Source: Caprella mutica
Taxonomy: Eukaryota; Arthropoda; Malacostraca; Amphipoda; Caprellidae
Direction of reading: 5' to 3'
DNA length: 64,000 nucleotides
NCBI GenBank assembly: GCA_947561585.1
Contig: CANNZV010001107.1
Span: 62,001-126,000, forward strand
A model generated the notes under the pieces. It was not told the DNA's origin. It did not search any database and saw only the letters and a program-made list of their open reading frames with translations. This document shows positions 12,180-26,011 of this stretch, in pieces (the first letter of the stretch is position 1; each line of letters starts with the position of its first letter). Both the position numbers and the translations under genes were made by a program.

Positions 12180-12735
12180 AATCTATTCCAAGCAACCATG
12201 ACACATTGTGCCAACATGGATGGGTACTAGATGGTTAGATGGGCAAGAGATGGCAGACTGAAAAGTAACCTAGAATGTTGTTTTCCATTCCCATGGAATG
12301 TTACCTTGGGATAAGGTTGGTTCAATGTGACAAATCCATCCCATTGTATTGTCATATTGGCCCAACCTGATTAATATACAGCATATCAACATTATATGGC
12401 TGAAACTTGATTAACATATCAGCAACGTCTTGGGCCAAGGTGGTTTCAACATAACAGTCCATTGTGTCACCATGTTGGCCCATTTTGCAAAAAAAAAAAA
12501 CACAGTACCAATACGATTTATCCACCTATTGCCCACATGGCTCCCATTAACTTGTGTTGCTTGGGATGTAACGGCCATTTATGTTAAAATTTTCAAAATT
12601 ATCTTCATTTTGCCTATATATAAATATAAGTAGATTACTTTGAAAAACTCAACTAAGACGACAAGAAATGAATTACGATTACTTACTAACTCTAACATAA
12701 ATGGTCGTTCTGTAGTTTGTTGTATCCGCTAGTAA
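12180..12735. repeat. degenerate transposon-like repeat with inverted words
   Basis: GCCAACATGG near 12210 reappears as its complement within CCATGTTGGCCC near 12472, with further partial copies between (TTGGCCCAACC, TTGGGCCAAGG). Separately, AACGGCCATTTATGTTA near 12570 is complementary to TAACATAAATGGTCGTT near 12696. This looks like one or two decayed foldback elements. No coding frame is recognisable. Confidence 0.4.
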
Positions 12736-13263
12736 TAATGAATAAAAATGGAGGTAATAACACACGTTCGGTATTAGAGGTTAAAAACGCACATCGCATT
12801 CTCGAGATAGTTCAAATCGGCAAATGACGCGGAACATATACACACTTCCATTAATCGAAAGTGCAGTTCCAGAGGAGTAGAACGCCCTATCGAAATAGTG
12901 TAGGAACTAGTCCGTGATTAGATATTGTAGAGACTGTCTGATGCTATATTCAGTGGCTCTAATAAGCACCACACTTACATCAAATGGTTCTATTTCCGTC
13001 AAGATAATGGCACTGACACGTGTGTGTCTGATAGACACTCATTCGACTTTCTTCAGAATGCTAACACGTTAAAGAGCTTCAAAAGGTGGTACAGTGTCTG
13101 TATCTATACTAGTGACTCTGAAAATGTCACCAGTTGTACTCGCATTTAATTGAAATAGAGTTTAACCCATTTGTCACGCATTATTTATTTCTGTTCATGG
13201 ATGTCTACGGTATGAACTGTTGTTGGTTCAGTTTCTTCGGGATATAATCTTAAGAATAGTATT

Positions 13264-13382
13264 ACATATAACTCAAATATTGCCAATATAACTCAAACTA
13301 TTACCAATATAACTCAAACTATTACCAATATAACTCAAAGTATTACAGATATAACTCAAAGTATTACCAATACATCTCAATA
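13264..13382. repeat. 21-base tandem repeat, about 5 copies
   Basis: The unit is close to TATAACTCAAACTATTACCAA. Isolated ATAACTCAA words continue at lower density to about 13685, suggesting a decayed longer array. Confidence 0.85.
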
Positions 13383-13689
13383 TCTTTGAGGTTTATTAGC
13401 CTGGGTAAGTTTTCTCCAACTTCAACCCAAATTAATTTTGAAAACTAAATATACCACCGCACAAATACTCAAAATAAATTAATATAACTCATTTGCGAGT
13501 TATTTTAATTTAATATGGTTCATTATACGTAATTTTATAAACTTTCTAACTTTCAATATAACTTTATAATTCTATAAACCTCATCATAACTCAATATTAC
13601 TGAAATAATCTAACTAAACTTCGCCTTATCGTGACTCAAGACAATTTTGATATATCTTCCTAGTACATTTATATAACTCAATGAATACG

Positions 13690-16600
13690 AAAATATTTTT
13701 ACAACATCTACAGCAATGCTTCAGTGTTTTGCAAAATAAATAAGAACTTAGTCATCGAATATACGAGACCTACCATTACTGCTAGGGGAAATCCTAGTTC
13801 ACACCCAAATTTGATGCTGTTTTGTGGTTTAGATAACTTAATATATTGATGTATACCTAATGCACTAGTCTAAAAAAATCAGATTACTCGTGAATAAGTT
13901 TCTATAATATATTAGCATTGCCTTTTTTTGCACGGTTACTGAACATTCCAATAAGAGTGTTTTTCTCGCTTGAAAGTTTATAATAAAGGGAAAAATGAAA
14001 AATTATATCATTTCTGGTCTTAGATTAGATTTGTTTGCAGAATAATGAAAGAAGTGTACAACATAGGACGTATTTTAACATAGTTAACGCGTTAAGAAGC
14101 TCATATAATAGTCAATAAACTTCTTCATTTTACAGTTGTTTAAATTTCCTACAACTAGATTCATACAGGTAGCTGTCTTAAAGTATCAAATATTTCTACT
14201 CTTTTTTTTATATTTCTTTAGCTGTTTATATTCTAAATGGTAAATCCGATAGCAATAGCTTTCTAAACGCCATCGTAAACATTTTTCGTGTGCACTCCCC
14301 ATATCATTTCTTTTGGTTTGTAGGCAGCACGACCTTCTATTAGCATAGGAATGACACTCACAACACTGCTATCGAGTGAGCATATTCTTCCTGTATTGCT
14401 CTAGCCTTATCCACGTGTTAAATAGAATTGATACTAAATACAAACGATATTATTCTCTAGATATTCCATACATTCACGCGCAGAAGATATTAGAACCTAC
14501 ATAAGCGGATTTTCTTTCATAATAAAAGGTTCGTGTTTTTCTGTTTCACTTGAAACGTGTTTTCTGTCAAGGTTTACTTCTAAAAGGAGGAATATTTTAT
14601 TGCTAATTCGAGAGGCATGATGGCTCATAGTAACAGCTATTTCTCAGTTTTAAAATATAGCCAAATTATGTCACTGATGTATAAACTGAGAAAAGAAATA
14701 TAATCACAGATTAGCTTGATTAAATCTGGTTATTTAAACTGAAAATTAAATCAATAATAATAATTGTAAAACTAACTATGTAGTGCATATAAGAAATTGG
14801 TTTCGAACATCGAAATAATTTTCTAGAGAATAATTTATCGGAACATTAATTTGATAAAACGTTGACTTGTTATTGAATTTTTGCCAGCTTACACTTTTTA
14901 TATTTGAAGTACATTTACCACGTTAATAATACTATTAGATAAACTGTTACCAATAATCATAGTCAATATGTAGCTATTAATACAACCGAAAGAAACGATG
15001 TAGTAAAATGGTAGAAACTCTTCCTCTTTCCAATTTAAATTAACTGCACCATTTTTATTAAGATTTCTGAAGGCATTTTAGTTAATTTGATTTTCAAAGT
15101 TCCAATGAGGTGCATTAATGTGATTGCTTTGAACAATAGAATGTCCCAAGTCAAGGGAGGTTATTCTAACTTAAATTGCTAACATCAAATCGGCAGGGTG
15201 AAAGAACTCTAGGACACGTTCTGTACATTTTAATAACTTGCATATTGTTTGACATTGAGGTTAATAAACACATTGACGAAAAGGATTCGAATAAAAGGAT
15301 GGCAAGCGTTTTGTTAAAGTGTCTAAATATTTTTGTATTTAGTTATCCCTGAAACATTAAAGATATTGGAAAGCTGTTTTCTTCATTTTTGTCACAGTTG
15401 TAAATTATTTTTTATTAATCTACGAATTTTTAGTTCTGGTAAAAAAGTTCAATATTATTCTGCACTTTAATCAACAGTTACAGGATCATTTTGATAGTTC
15501 TGAACTTTTTTATTTTTCGAAATAATTACAAACAGGATGACTTTAATTCAAAAAGACCAAAAGTTTTCAATGAACACTAAAAGTGTACAATATTTATAGA
15601 AACTAGAGAAAATCATTCAATATATAAAGAACTATTTCAATTTGTATTTACCTTTAAACTATTAGTCCATATTTCATTGTGTATTTAATATTAATTATGT
15701 ATCTGCAATGTTACCTCATGTAGATCAGTTTCACTATTAGATTGGGCATTAACATTTGTTTCTAAAGTTCTAAACCAATCTGACATTTAACAGTCTCTGA
15801 TTCACCTATCATGTCTTCTGTTAAAACCCACTTTTCGAGTACTGTGAGTGTCCAAGTACTACGATGTTCCTTTAGATGAATTCATAAATTTTTACGAAAA
15901 GTTTTCAAAGTATTATACAGACCCATATAGAGTATATTAATTAAAATATATTTCAAATTGACCATTTTACCAAACAGTCCTGAATTTATGAACTCAAAAT
16001 TGAATATGACATTTGAATCTAAAAATAGTGCCACTTTATGAGAGAAGTGCGTTCATGTGGATAAATAATTTACTCGACACTAGCAAGCAATCAGCAGCTG
16101 TCACTGTGATGTCATATTATGACATAGCAATCAATTTAAAAACCGTCACTTGTACTTTTTGAGCTGGTCATTTCACCACAGTTAATAAGTCTGATATTCC
16201 ATGAGACTGCTTCAGTGTATGTAAACCTGTACATTGTTCATATAGGTTTTGTCGATCCCTAAATGATCAAAATTTAAAAATATATACCTAGCTGTTATAA
16301 AGTATATTTTATTTGAAAGAATGGGAGATTATGTTAAGGAATTTACTCTTCAGTATTCGTAATGTAGTTTGTTGTATCCGCTAGTTTGTTGTCCAAATAA
16401 ACGGTTCATCCGATAACTTCAGACTTTTTCAAATGACAAATTAAAAAACTGAAAATAAATGAAACAATAATTTCACTGTATTAATTTGAGCAAATTTTGA
16501 GAAAATTTGTATATAAAGACTAAAGAGTGAAGTAATTTAGAAATGGACTGGGGATAGATGAAAACTATTCTGTTACTATGTTTGTGGACGAAACGTCAGG

Positions 16601-19600
16601 CTTTTATTTTACTGAAGAATAGTGATACATAAAATATATAAAGTAACTAAGACGTGTTTCAGATCCCTGGAGAAGAATAGTAAATGAATAAGCGAAAGAC
16701 AATATATGTAAAATGTTTCTTGTTTTTGGTTATCGAACATTTTCATAAAATATATCAATATATCTTCAATATTTGCTTCTTTGATCTGAAAATATATGTG
16801 ACTTCATGTATTCAAATATTTTTATAACCTCTCATTTGTGGAAAACATATTTTCTCCAAAGGGAAAATAAATTGAAAGGAAATAGATCTAGATATATAGA
16901 GCTGTAGAGGTTGACAGAGGATTTAATCGTGTCCGTAACAGCTCCCAATTAACATAGCCGATGTCGCTGGAGTACCAGTTCTCATTGATAAATAATGATA
17001 ACTCTTCATGACTTTTCATGATTTTTATACTTTTTTACACAATTACATATGAATAAACAAAAACGAAACTGATAAATGGTAAGATACTTATATTATGAGC
17101 AAAATAAGGCTATGTCTGTACTCTCTCTAGCCATGAGATGCACGAGTGTGTTTTAATCACAAGGGTGAATATCTCGCGAAAATCAGTTAAACGTAACCCT
17201 TAGCGCCTTAGCGAGATGTGCTAGATTTGCGCACACCAAGCTCCGTACAGAGTGACTAACCCCGTCCATATAACAGTAATGCATAAAGAAACATTTGATT
17301 TTATTTGCTTGTTATTTTCATTTTGAATGGAAGATCTTTCTTTGGCGCTAACCAATAAATGTGTAAATATTAAATGAATGTTTTTGTGTAGTCAATAGTG
17401 AAAAGTCAATTCATTAAGATTTTATGAGAGTTTATAGTGAGAACTGGTTCTGGTGCACCAGTGGCTAGGTTAGTGATACACTTTTGCGGCCTAGGTAAAT
17501 CTAGGTTACTGGAGTGAAGAGGTTGTCGAATAGAGTAAATTGTACCTCCTATATATAGAGAGAAATAGAGAGGTTATATGAGTGTTAATCGTATACCTCT
17601 TATTTTGTAGTAGATATAAAGAAAGTAGGCTTAGCTCTGAAAGATGATTAATGTCAGCATTTTTAATTTTTTTTATTTATTGAAAATAATTATAAAATAA
17701 AATTAAAACAGCATACGAAAATTTGTATAAAATCCATTGTTTAATACAGGTTTTTCACGTACTCTTTGTTTCTGACGATGAATAGAAATCTCTCTATTCG
17801 AAAGCTCAAAACCTAAAAACACTTTCAACGTTTATAATTTTTAGCTCTCTTTCAAAACAGACACCATTTACTAATATATGCAAAAAAGCATATGTACATA
17901 CGAAAGAATATTAACGTAGTGTTAAACATGTCGTGGCATGGTTGTGTTGTGAATGAAATATCCCTCCAAGAAAAACCATTCTGTTAAGCATAGTCTACCA
18001 CTCTCAGTTTTATGGATATGAGAGACATGAATTACCAAATTATTGAGAAATCACCAGATCTTCAAATCTGCTCTCGGGGACAATATTCCACTGAAAATTG
18101 CGAGAGAAATGCCAGTCTGTGTTCTTCATTGGAAATTAGTGAGCAAACAATGAGATTCGAACGGACCGGGGAATGCAGGCCATTCTTGGAAGATGGAAGA
18201 AAGTCTGTTTGAGGAATGGTGTTTGAGTAGGGTGGGGGTGATTCCCAATCACAGGCAGGGGGAGGGGGCAATTAGCCCTACTCATTTCGGCAGCTTGTTT
18301 GCAAATTATCCCATTAATGAGAATTGACTTGAGTTACTCAAAGAATGGCGTAATCACTTCAAGGATTCTTATAGGATTTCCTAGTGAAATCGATAGAGTG
18401 AAGTCTTTGAAGCTCTGTATGATTATCACAGTGAATTGCGATGTCTGTTTGGAGGCAATTTTAAAGTTTTTTTGTATGATTGATGATTTAATTCAGGAGT
18501 AATATTATTCCATATGTATCACTTTTATCAATTTATATAATCAACTTGAGGGTAATATGTATCTTATTTTTAATGGAAATATACAGTTTTTTTTTGTAGC
18601 GAATAAATGTAATTAAATTATTTACTATTCAGTATTCAAGTCAGTGTTATATCTGACTAAATGAACAACTATGATGATAAGATTGTAACAATCGAATTTA
18701 GAATGAAATGCACAGCGCACAGGACATTCCATTAAATATTTCACTTCAATCTTACACCAGCTTTTCCATTATAGCAAGAAGAAAGCAATTAAAGAAGTGA
18801 AAGCACTCCATGTACATCTACTGCTGCAGAGCTTCTATTTACGATAGATGCTCTGTGAGTGAAGGACTTTTAATTTAATTTGAAGGACATTAGTTAGTTG
18901 TTGGAACTGTAAAGTGACATCCTAGTTAAGGTCGGAAGCTCTCATTTCTTCTGAGGAGACTCTATTCTTTTCATCAGAAGCATTTGCAAGTGACAGAAAA
19001 TTAGCAGATGCACTGGACGTCTCTGGCAGACGTCTCGGGCAATATTACGATGCGAAATAACGTCAGACGGTTTACAGACGTCAAGAGCAATCTCGGCCTG
19101 ATGATCTTTTCATTCTTATAATTGTTGTGAACAAATTGGGAGTGAAGCGTCAGATTAAAAAAAAATTGAAATGTTTTTTGCAGAGTATAATTAAAAGTGA
19201 AATGATAGTTTTTTGGTCAAAATGAAATTTTATCAGAAATATCATCAGTGGAAATATAAGGATACGTTACTATTACATTTTAACCTTTATAACAGTGCAC
19301 ATTTAATTAAGATGTAATTGAAAGTAAACACAATTTAGTCATGCTATATTGAAAATAAATGCATATATCAATATATCAAAAGCTCTTTCGTTATCAGATT
19401 AAAATATTGAACTTTATCTGAACATAGAAATAAATGTAATCCAAAATAAATAAATGTATTACTGGTTAAATGAAAATATTTATAAAATGTATAAGATGAA
19501 TAGACTAACTAGATAGTGTTATTAGAGCATTTGTTGTTTAGTGCGTATGCCAAGCGTCTGGACGAGAACTAAATTGTAAGCCATAAATATAGTTTTGAGG

Positions 19601-21292
19601 GGGAAGTAACACATCACGCCGGACAGTTGCGCAAGAAAGCTATTTAATCTGGAGACAATAGAGTTCCTTTATCCACAGTTTGGAGGCGAGTTATTGTCTA
19701 GCAGAAGAACCTTTTACTCGGTTATCTATTAGTAATTAATACTTAATTTGTATTAGCCTTTAAACCTGAAATATATTAAATAGAGCAGACCTTTACATTT
19801 AAGAAAATTTCTATACTCTATATGTATACGTGCCAAACTAGATGACTGACTGCTAGGACATACCTATGAGCTATGAAAGACTATCATATAGGAGATTTTG
19901 AAACTAAGTTCACTACAGGTATCAGGTAGCTATATAAATTGGAAACAAATCTCTATATAAATTGCTAGGTTATCAGGGGAAGTCGTGACATGATGAAGAG
20001 GCATTGTTAGCGGTTCAGCACGTACCTCCAATCAGATGCGTTGTTTCAGTCCTCCACAATTACTCGGCCAATTGGAGGCAATTTTCTGGAGCATTGAGCT
20101 AATATTGAAACTTCACTGAGCGCAAATATTTTAAATGGGAGCATCAGATATTTGGAATTCATAGATGCTGCAAATGAAAGCAGGCGAATGATTGATTATT
20201 GTTTTTGTTGGTATTTATCTGGATGTAAACAAGTTGAGGAGAAAGCTATTTGAAGAGGGCTTCAGAACAGCTCAATTATTAATCGTTCATAGAGTTTAAA
20301 AATAAGATTGAATTTGATGCTTTTGACTCAAACTAATTTATAATATACCTGTTGTACACTCTTAACCAGCCTAACATGATTAAAATTAACACAGAAAGGA
20401 GTCGAGAGTTTATTCCTGAAGTGGAGTTTTTGAAGCTGAAATAAAAATCGACCTCAGACGTTGATTGGAGCAAAATTTTCGAAGCTAATCAGTTTCTTGG
20501 AGAGCTTTACTTTCAGACCCTTGATTAGTTCTGAACACAGAAAAGATGTTTGGATATAGCTGACCGGGACCGTTTGATCTTTGGTCCAATATCATCTCTG
20601 GAAGGGAAAAAGTTCCTCATTCAGGATAAAAATCGTCACCTTTTTGGACTTAGGTTTAACTGAAGAGTTTTTATGCACTGACCGTCAGATTTGCTAATTG
20701 TTGCTGTGAGGGAGAGAGCCGACACACGTGATTGCTCTGACGAAGATTATTTGGATGATATACATTCTCTACTTTGAATGACTTGTAGATTTGTCGAATA
20801 AAAGTGAGATATAAAAAAGTGTACTGAAGATTGATGAATATTCCCCTGGTATCAATGAAATGTAGTCTATAGGTGACAATAAAAAGTAGAAATATATCCA
20901 ACTTATTTCTAAATGGGAACTTGATATAAATTTAGGTATAAGCAAGTGATTTCATCAATATCTAGATTTGACAATAAAAATAACCACAGTAATTTTTATG
21001 TATTCTACCATTCACATTAATTTAAAGAAAATTAAAAAGTTTTTCCCATGCAGCTTTATTGAAATTTTTTTTATATCAAGCTGAATTTTCATAACTTAAG
21101 GAAATAATTAGTTATACCTAATTTAATCTTAGGGTTTACCTAACCCTAAGATGTAATCTTTCTGAGTAGTTAAGTAAAATGTAACAAGATAAAATATGAA
21201 AGGGTAAAATGGAAAGCTGCACGTGTCCACTAGAGAGCGTAATATTTTCAACTATTTTGTCTTTCCCTTCGCTAAAAACTTTCTTTTTTCAG
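13690..21292. other. large intergenic stretch without a recognised gene
   Basis: About 7.6 kb of AT-rich sequence. A 22-base word shared with about 12713 occurs near 16366. A tRNA-like patch lies near 17450-17520. The overlapping opposite-strand frames at 18012-18271 cannot both be genes and neither shows a domain. No tandem array of note. Confidence 0.5.
17450..17520 (+). repeat. possible tRNA-derived (SINE-like) fragment
   Basis: CCAGTGGCTAGGTTAGTGAT resembles a Pol III A box with its tRNA D-arm context. It is followed about 40 bases later by TAGGTTACTGG, which can pair with the start. The B box (GGTTCGANNC) is not convincingly present, so it would be decayed or spurious. Confidence 0.2.
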
Positions 21293-21454
21293 AAATATAA
21301 AGTAAAACTGACAGCACACACATCAGTCAATCAATCTTTAGAGGATGAATATAAGAATTTGCCCTTTTACAAACTTCTGCTGGAGAATAAAGAAGAGTTT
21401 GATTGGCTTAAGGTGGGGAAGAGCACTCAGGAGTACCAGTACCATGCAAAATAA
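21293..21454 (+). CDS. candidate 3'-terminal coding exon, unknown protein
   Basis: A good acceptor (CTTTCTTTTTTCAG, ending 21292) is followed by 53 codons and TAA: KYKVKLTAHTSVNQSLEDEY, KNLPFYKLLLENKEEFDWLK, VGKSTQEYQYHAK. The charged, amphipathic composition looks more protein-like than the flanking AT-rich sequence. An open frame continues upstream to 21209 but reads through the pyrimidine tract, which is typical of an intron. I do not recognise the protein and see no partner exon nearby; these would lie upstream on the + strand if the call is right. Confidence 0.35.
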   Translation, partial: KYKVKLTAHTSVNQSLEDEYKNLPFYKLLLENKEEFDWLKVGKSTQEYQYHAK

Positions 21455-21839
21455 TATAACTCTCTATAAACCATGCTACGGGAAATCTTTAACAGTGATG
21501 TTGAAATATCAGAGAATCCTAATAAGTCTTATCGGAATTATTATGAAAATGTTCCTAGTAAATATTTGAAATTTATATCATGAGATTTTCTGTTATTATT
21601 GAAACACAGATTCACATGGTCTCCATTTCGTAACTATCTGTGGTGGGTGGAAGGAAGGTCTAACGATTAACTTTCTTTGATTTGATTTATGAAATAGTAA
21701 TCATAATATGAAAACGTTATATTTGAGTTAATAATAAAATTGGAGAGATTGTATTTAGCTGTCTGTTACCGGAAAATTTAATTTGTGCTGCAGTAGAAGT
21801 CCTAGATAATGAAATCTTGTATATTGTGGATGTATGTAT
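21455..21839. other. intergenic, nothing recognised
   Basis: AT-rich. If 21293-21454 is a real last exon, this would include its 3' UTR. No clear AATAAA was seen nearby apart from AATAATAAAA near 21730. Confidence 0.4.
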
Positions 21840-22031
21840 AGTTCCGAGTTTTGAACTACCATAAGCAGTGAACAAATATATTCTTTAGTCTTTCATGAAT
21901 AACCATTAGTTTTTAGTAATTAAAGGCCATTTTATGACAAACTAAAGAAAATTTGTTGACTTTACATGGCAGTTCATTACTCAGGACTGTGCATTACATT
22001 CACTATACAGGTTTTCATTATACAGTAACAG
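21840..22031. mobile_element. foldback MITE, family 3, copy 2 (degenerate)
   Basis: It shares with 6870-7112 the words ATATTCTTTAGTCT, the complementary GACAAACTAAAGAAA, TTACTCAGGACT and ACATTCACTATA, in the same order. The left arm is more decayed than the right. No coding content. Confidence 0.65.
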
Positions 22032-24306
22032 TACCAGCTGATCAACACATTTTGTGATTGAGAAAAATAATATAGTCTTGAATATTCCATAGAATTTGAT
22101 ATGATTGTTATATGTTTTAGTTTCAAATAGGTATTTTCTTCATTAGTAACTATTTTCACTTTAGCGTATCAATTATAAAGGAAATAATTGATAGAAAACA
22201 ACCGATATTTATTGTCATAAAGTAAAAATATTCACTTCAGCAAATATGATATGAAAATATGATATGAACGCTTATATATATTAGAAACAATATAAAATAG
22301 CTAGGTCTAAATTTTATATAAATGAGTATTCTGATGGTACATTGTCCCACATGATATTTAACTGACTGAATGTATACTGTTCCACTCCTCTCAAATTAAT
22401 TTCTATCTATAGTAAATATATTCAAGTTGAAAGTATAGTTCTCTTGACATTATATCTTCGAAACACAACTGCTACAAATTAATATAAACGTGTACCAGAC
22501 CACATTGCCTGTTATTTCTATAGATTGTTTTATATATCTGTTAACAAGTGGGATAACAATAGAGAACCGTCTAGTACGAACAAAAGAATGTCGGGGATTA
22601 CGAAATGTGGCTACGAGATTTCTCCTCAGCCATTCTTATGTAACTTTGAAGCCAAAGAAGATTGTATTCACTGTTAACCCGATAGCGAATCTGGAACATG
22701 AAGTGCAGGATTTTATCTAAAAACTGAAGCTTTATTGATTTTTACCATTTTAATAGCTGCAGTGAATTGAAATATATTGTATATATGCTGTCGTAGGGAA
22801 TGGAAATCAACGTTTCTGTTTGGTATATTTAGGTTCATGGTAAATAAAATAGGTAGACATTTGACATACAAGTGTTCTTCATTGGCATTAACATTTGATT
22901 ATTCTTATTTTGATTAGGCCTTTCCAATAAGGAATAATGAGTTATGTAAAACACCTAATGAAAGATGTGTTTGTAGCCAGTGTATATAAATTCATATTAG
23001 TTTACATACCATGACTCGTATTCTCTCACTTTTAATTCCTGATAGATAAAAAGTAGAAAAAGTAGACAAAATATGTAAACTATACATTTCTTATCAATTC
23101 TAATTTATTTACATTGTAAGATTCAAATTTTGACATTGTTTATATATTATATTTATATTTAGTTAAAAAAGAATACTATATGAAATACTTCGAGCTTCCT
23201 TTTTTCCTATGTTAGCAACATTGACTTCGTACACTATTCATACGCAATAATTTTTCACATTTCAGTATACAATAAATGTTCTCTTATGAACAAAACTTAA
23301 AAATAAATGAAAACACTAGATGAATAAAATCTAAATGAATGGAAAACTAAATGAATGAAAACAACGGAATGACATGAAATCTAAATTTCTTGTCCCAATC
23401 GTGAATGATGTTCGAAGATTTACTAGTGAGTCTTTATCTTCACGATGTACGTTGAGTTCACTTGACAGAAATTCAAAGTTATGACTTCAGTTATAACCTT
23501 ATAAACAGTCAGTCATCTTATATTTCAGTATAGACTAAATAGTTCTGGATCCACATGTCATATTCTTTATATTTGAAATTTCCATTTTATCTATCCTGTC
23601 CTTAATAAAATCCTTTGATTTCTTCCTTGGTTTCCCTTCATAAGAATTTGATGTCGTAAATTTTTATTAATATTTTGAAGCATTAAAAATCATGACTTTC
23701 TAATTCCTTGATTAAAAAATGACTAATATTTTTGAAATATCACTTATGGCAGTAAATGGTGCCTCCTCCATCTTATTGTGAGCTGTTGTTTCAAGTCAAA
23801 TGGCATTATACAGCAACACAAAGCAACCTTCAGATTTCTTTCCCAACATAACACTTTTTCGAAGAGTCGGCCCCAAGCAGTCCCCCCCCCCTCTGCCCCT
23901 TCCAGTTCATGCCTGGCTGGTCTTCGTACCGCAAAAACAAAAGCCGCGGTACTTGGTCGGTGCGCCGCAAAACAGAGGAATGTCGCATAAAAACAGCCCA
24001 GTCAATCAACCTTTGTTATATTTTCTATCAGTTATTCGCGGTTTCTTTATGAGAGAATTATTTAGTTTTACATCTTATCAATTTTGGTTGGATATTTTCT
24101 ATCCTTTTTTCTCTTGCTATTGGATGTTATAAATAATTTGTATTTTTTTTGAGAAATAATCAAACTGACTGTATACCTGTAATTAAACATATATTTGTGT
24201 TTACATACAAATTTATTAGAAAGAAAATCTTGAAATGTCATAAATGTAATAAATCTCAAATTAATTATTTGGTATATAATCACAAAAAATCGTATGAATT
24301 AACGTC
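22032..24306. other. intergenic, no gene recognised
   Basis: AT-rich, except for a G+C-rich patch near 23866-23980 containing a run of C. That patch looks like a decayed mobile-element fragment. The open frame at 22490-22720 has no identifiable motif. Confidence 0.45.
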
Positions 24307-24396
24307 TACCCAGAGAAAAAAGTTATGGTGGGGCCATAGAAGATTAAAATCTACTTCAAATCATCTATGGCCCCACTATAATTATTTTACTGGGTA
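24307..24396. mobile_element. short hairpin element with TACCCAG ends
   Basis: Ends are TACCCAG and CTGGGTA. The inner arms AGTTATGGTGGGGCCATAGA and TCTATGGCCCCACTATAA pair almost perfectly. About 90 bases, so a MITE-sized foldback. The arm sequence recurs as a tandem array at 63449-63655. Confidence 0.7.
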
Positions 24397-24540
24397 ATCA
24401 TGTTCACATACGTAGATTACATTTATTTTGCAATTCTATACATAATATGATTATTTATAGAGATAATAATATGATTATTTATAAATAATGAAAATGGAAA
24501 TAATGGAAAAAAAACATGTATTAATGGAAACTAGATTATA

Positions 24541-24811
24541 GGGTAAGTTACAAATTATCGGGCAGTTCCGTATTCTCGGTCATATAATAAATAAATACTA
24601 TATAATTTGAAGTTTTAACTGGTTATTTAATTAAAATCCATAATATCTGCAGGTATAATGGATACCAATTAAAACAACGAGTTATAATGATAATTTTTTT
24701 TCTTGCAGGTATCTTGGATACCAATTGAAATATCAATTTAAAATATTAAATTATATAGGTTTTAATTATATGACCGAAAATTAGGAGCCGTTCGATAATT
24801 TGTAACTTGCC
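24541..24811. mobile_element. TA-flanked MITE, family 1, copy 3, with an internal insert
   Basis: The left end is GGGTAAGTTACAAATTATCG. The right end is complementary (CGATAATTTGTAACTTGCC). TA lies on both sides. It is longer than other copies because its centre holds two copies of a GCAGGTAT..TGGATACCAATT segment, at 24647-24670 and 24702-24733. Confidence 0.8.
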
Positions 24812-26011
24812 TAGCTACATTATTTTGACAGTCTCCTAAGTTTCTCCTAAGATCCAGACAAATATTATCGTCGACAAGGGACTGGATTATGCTGTGTTTT
24901 TCGCTTCGAATGAACTCAGAGGGAATAAATAATGGACATGAGAAATGATATTGTGCATTCACTGAATATGAGGTTATGACGGAGTATTCTTTTTTTCAAA
25001 TCTCCATAAACAACCTCAGAAATGTATTAACATTGTGAGCTTGGAAAATCTCAGTCTAGACTTATTTCTGTAAGATAACGTATGAATTGGAATGAAGTGG
25101 AAAGATAATTTTTTGAAACTATTTTATATTATATAATCGATATATTAAACTGATATAAAATTTCACATTTCTTTTCTTCTAGGAAAACTATAATATCAAA
25201 TATATGTATTTTACCACAATTAAATGTTATTTGATATATAATAGGATTATTTGCTATAGAAAGTAAATGGGGAACTGTACAATATCTGTACAAATATCAG
25301 CTATTTTAAATAAAAATTGAACATTTTAGATTAACAAAAAACACTAAATATCAATATTTGTTATATGTAATCCGGGTAAAAATCATTAAAAAATGATGTT
25401 TATTATAATTATGGCTTTATTGCAGTTAAATATTAAATACTAGGCACGTGTTTTGAGTATAACAGTATCGATATTTGTGTAATATAAATATCCACGCTTC
25501 TGGTCCGTGTCTTTAGGTTTAGATAAAGTTATTAATTGAATAATTACGGTAATATTAGAGCATAGACTCAGAGAGTATATAAATTTAAAAACAAATATAA
25601 TGTTCATATAAACTATCACTGTAGATTTATAAAATAAAATCATTTAGTGTACTTGTATCAGAATAAGTATTTTTGTGAAAATCTGATCACCTATTTTGCC
25701 TAATTTCTGAATATTTTTTTGAACGTGACAGACCACAGACAGACAGACAGACAGACAAACAGAAAGAAAGAGACAGACAATTAAAGATAAGCAAGATTTA
25801 CCAAAGATTTTGGTAAAAAATTGAATTTTGGTGCAATTAATTATTGTCTTTATAAATAAATTTAATATCTGAATCAGATTTCAGACTTTTATTTGTATAA
25901 TTAGCTATAATGAATTATTAACGTTGCAATTATAATAATGTTCAAATGGAAGACAGTGGATGTGTTGGTTAATTAATTAGTGTTTCTGTTCTGATACAAA
26001 CATCCTGTTGT
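24812..26011. other. intergenic region upstream of the protease gene
   Basis: AT-rich with no recognised coding segment. An (ACAG)n microsatellite lies at about 25733-25766. Confidence 0.55.
25733..25766. repeat. (ACAG)n microsatellite
   Basis: Short run of CAGA/ACAG units followed by imperfect AGAAAGA repeats. Confidence 0.85.

Noticed and set aside
17450..17520. A functional tRNA gene
   Set aside because: A complete cloverleaf with B box and anticodon arm could not be drawn. At best it is a decayed tRNA-derived repeat.
18012..18271. Opposing open frames with several Cys and Pro residues
   Set aside because: Both strands are open over the same DNA, no domain is recognisable and no partner exon was found.
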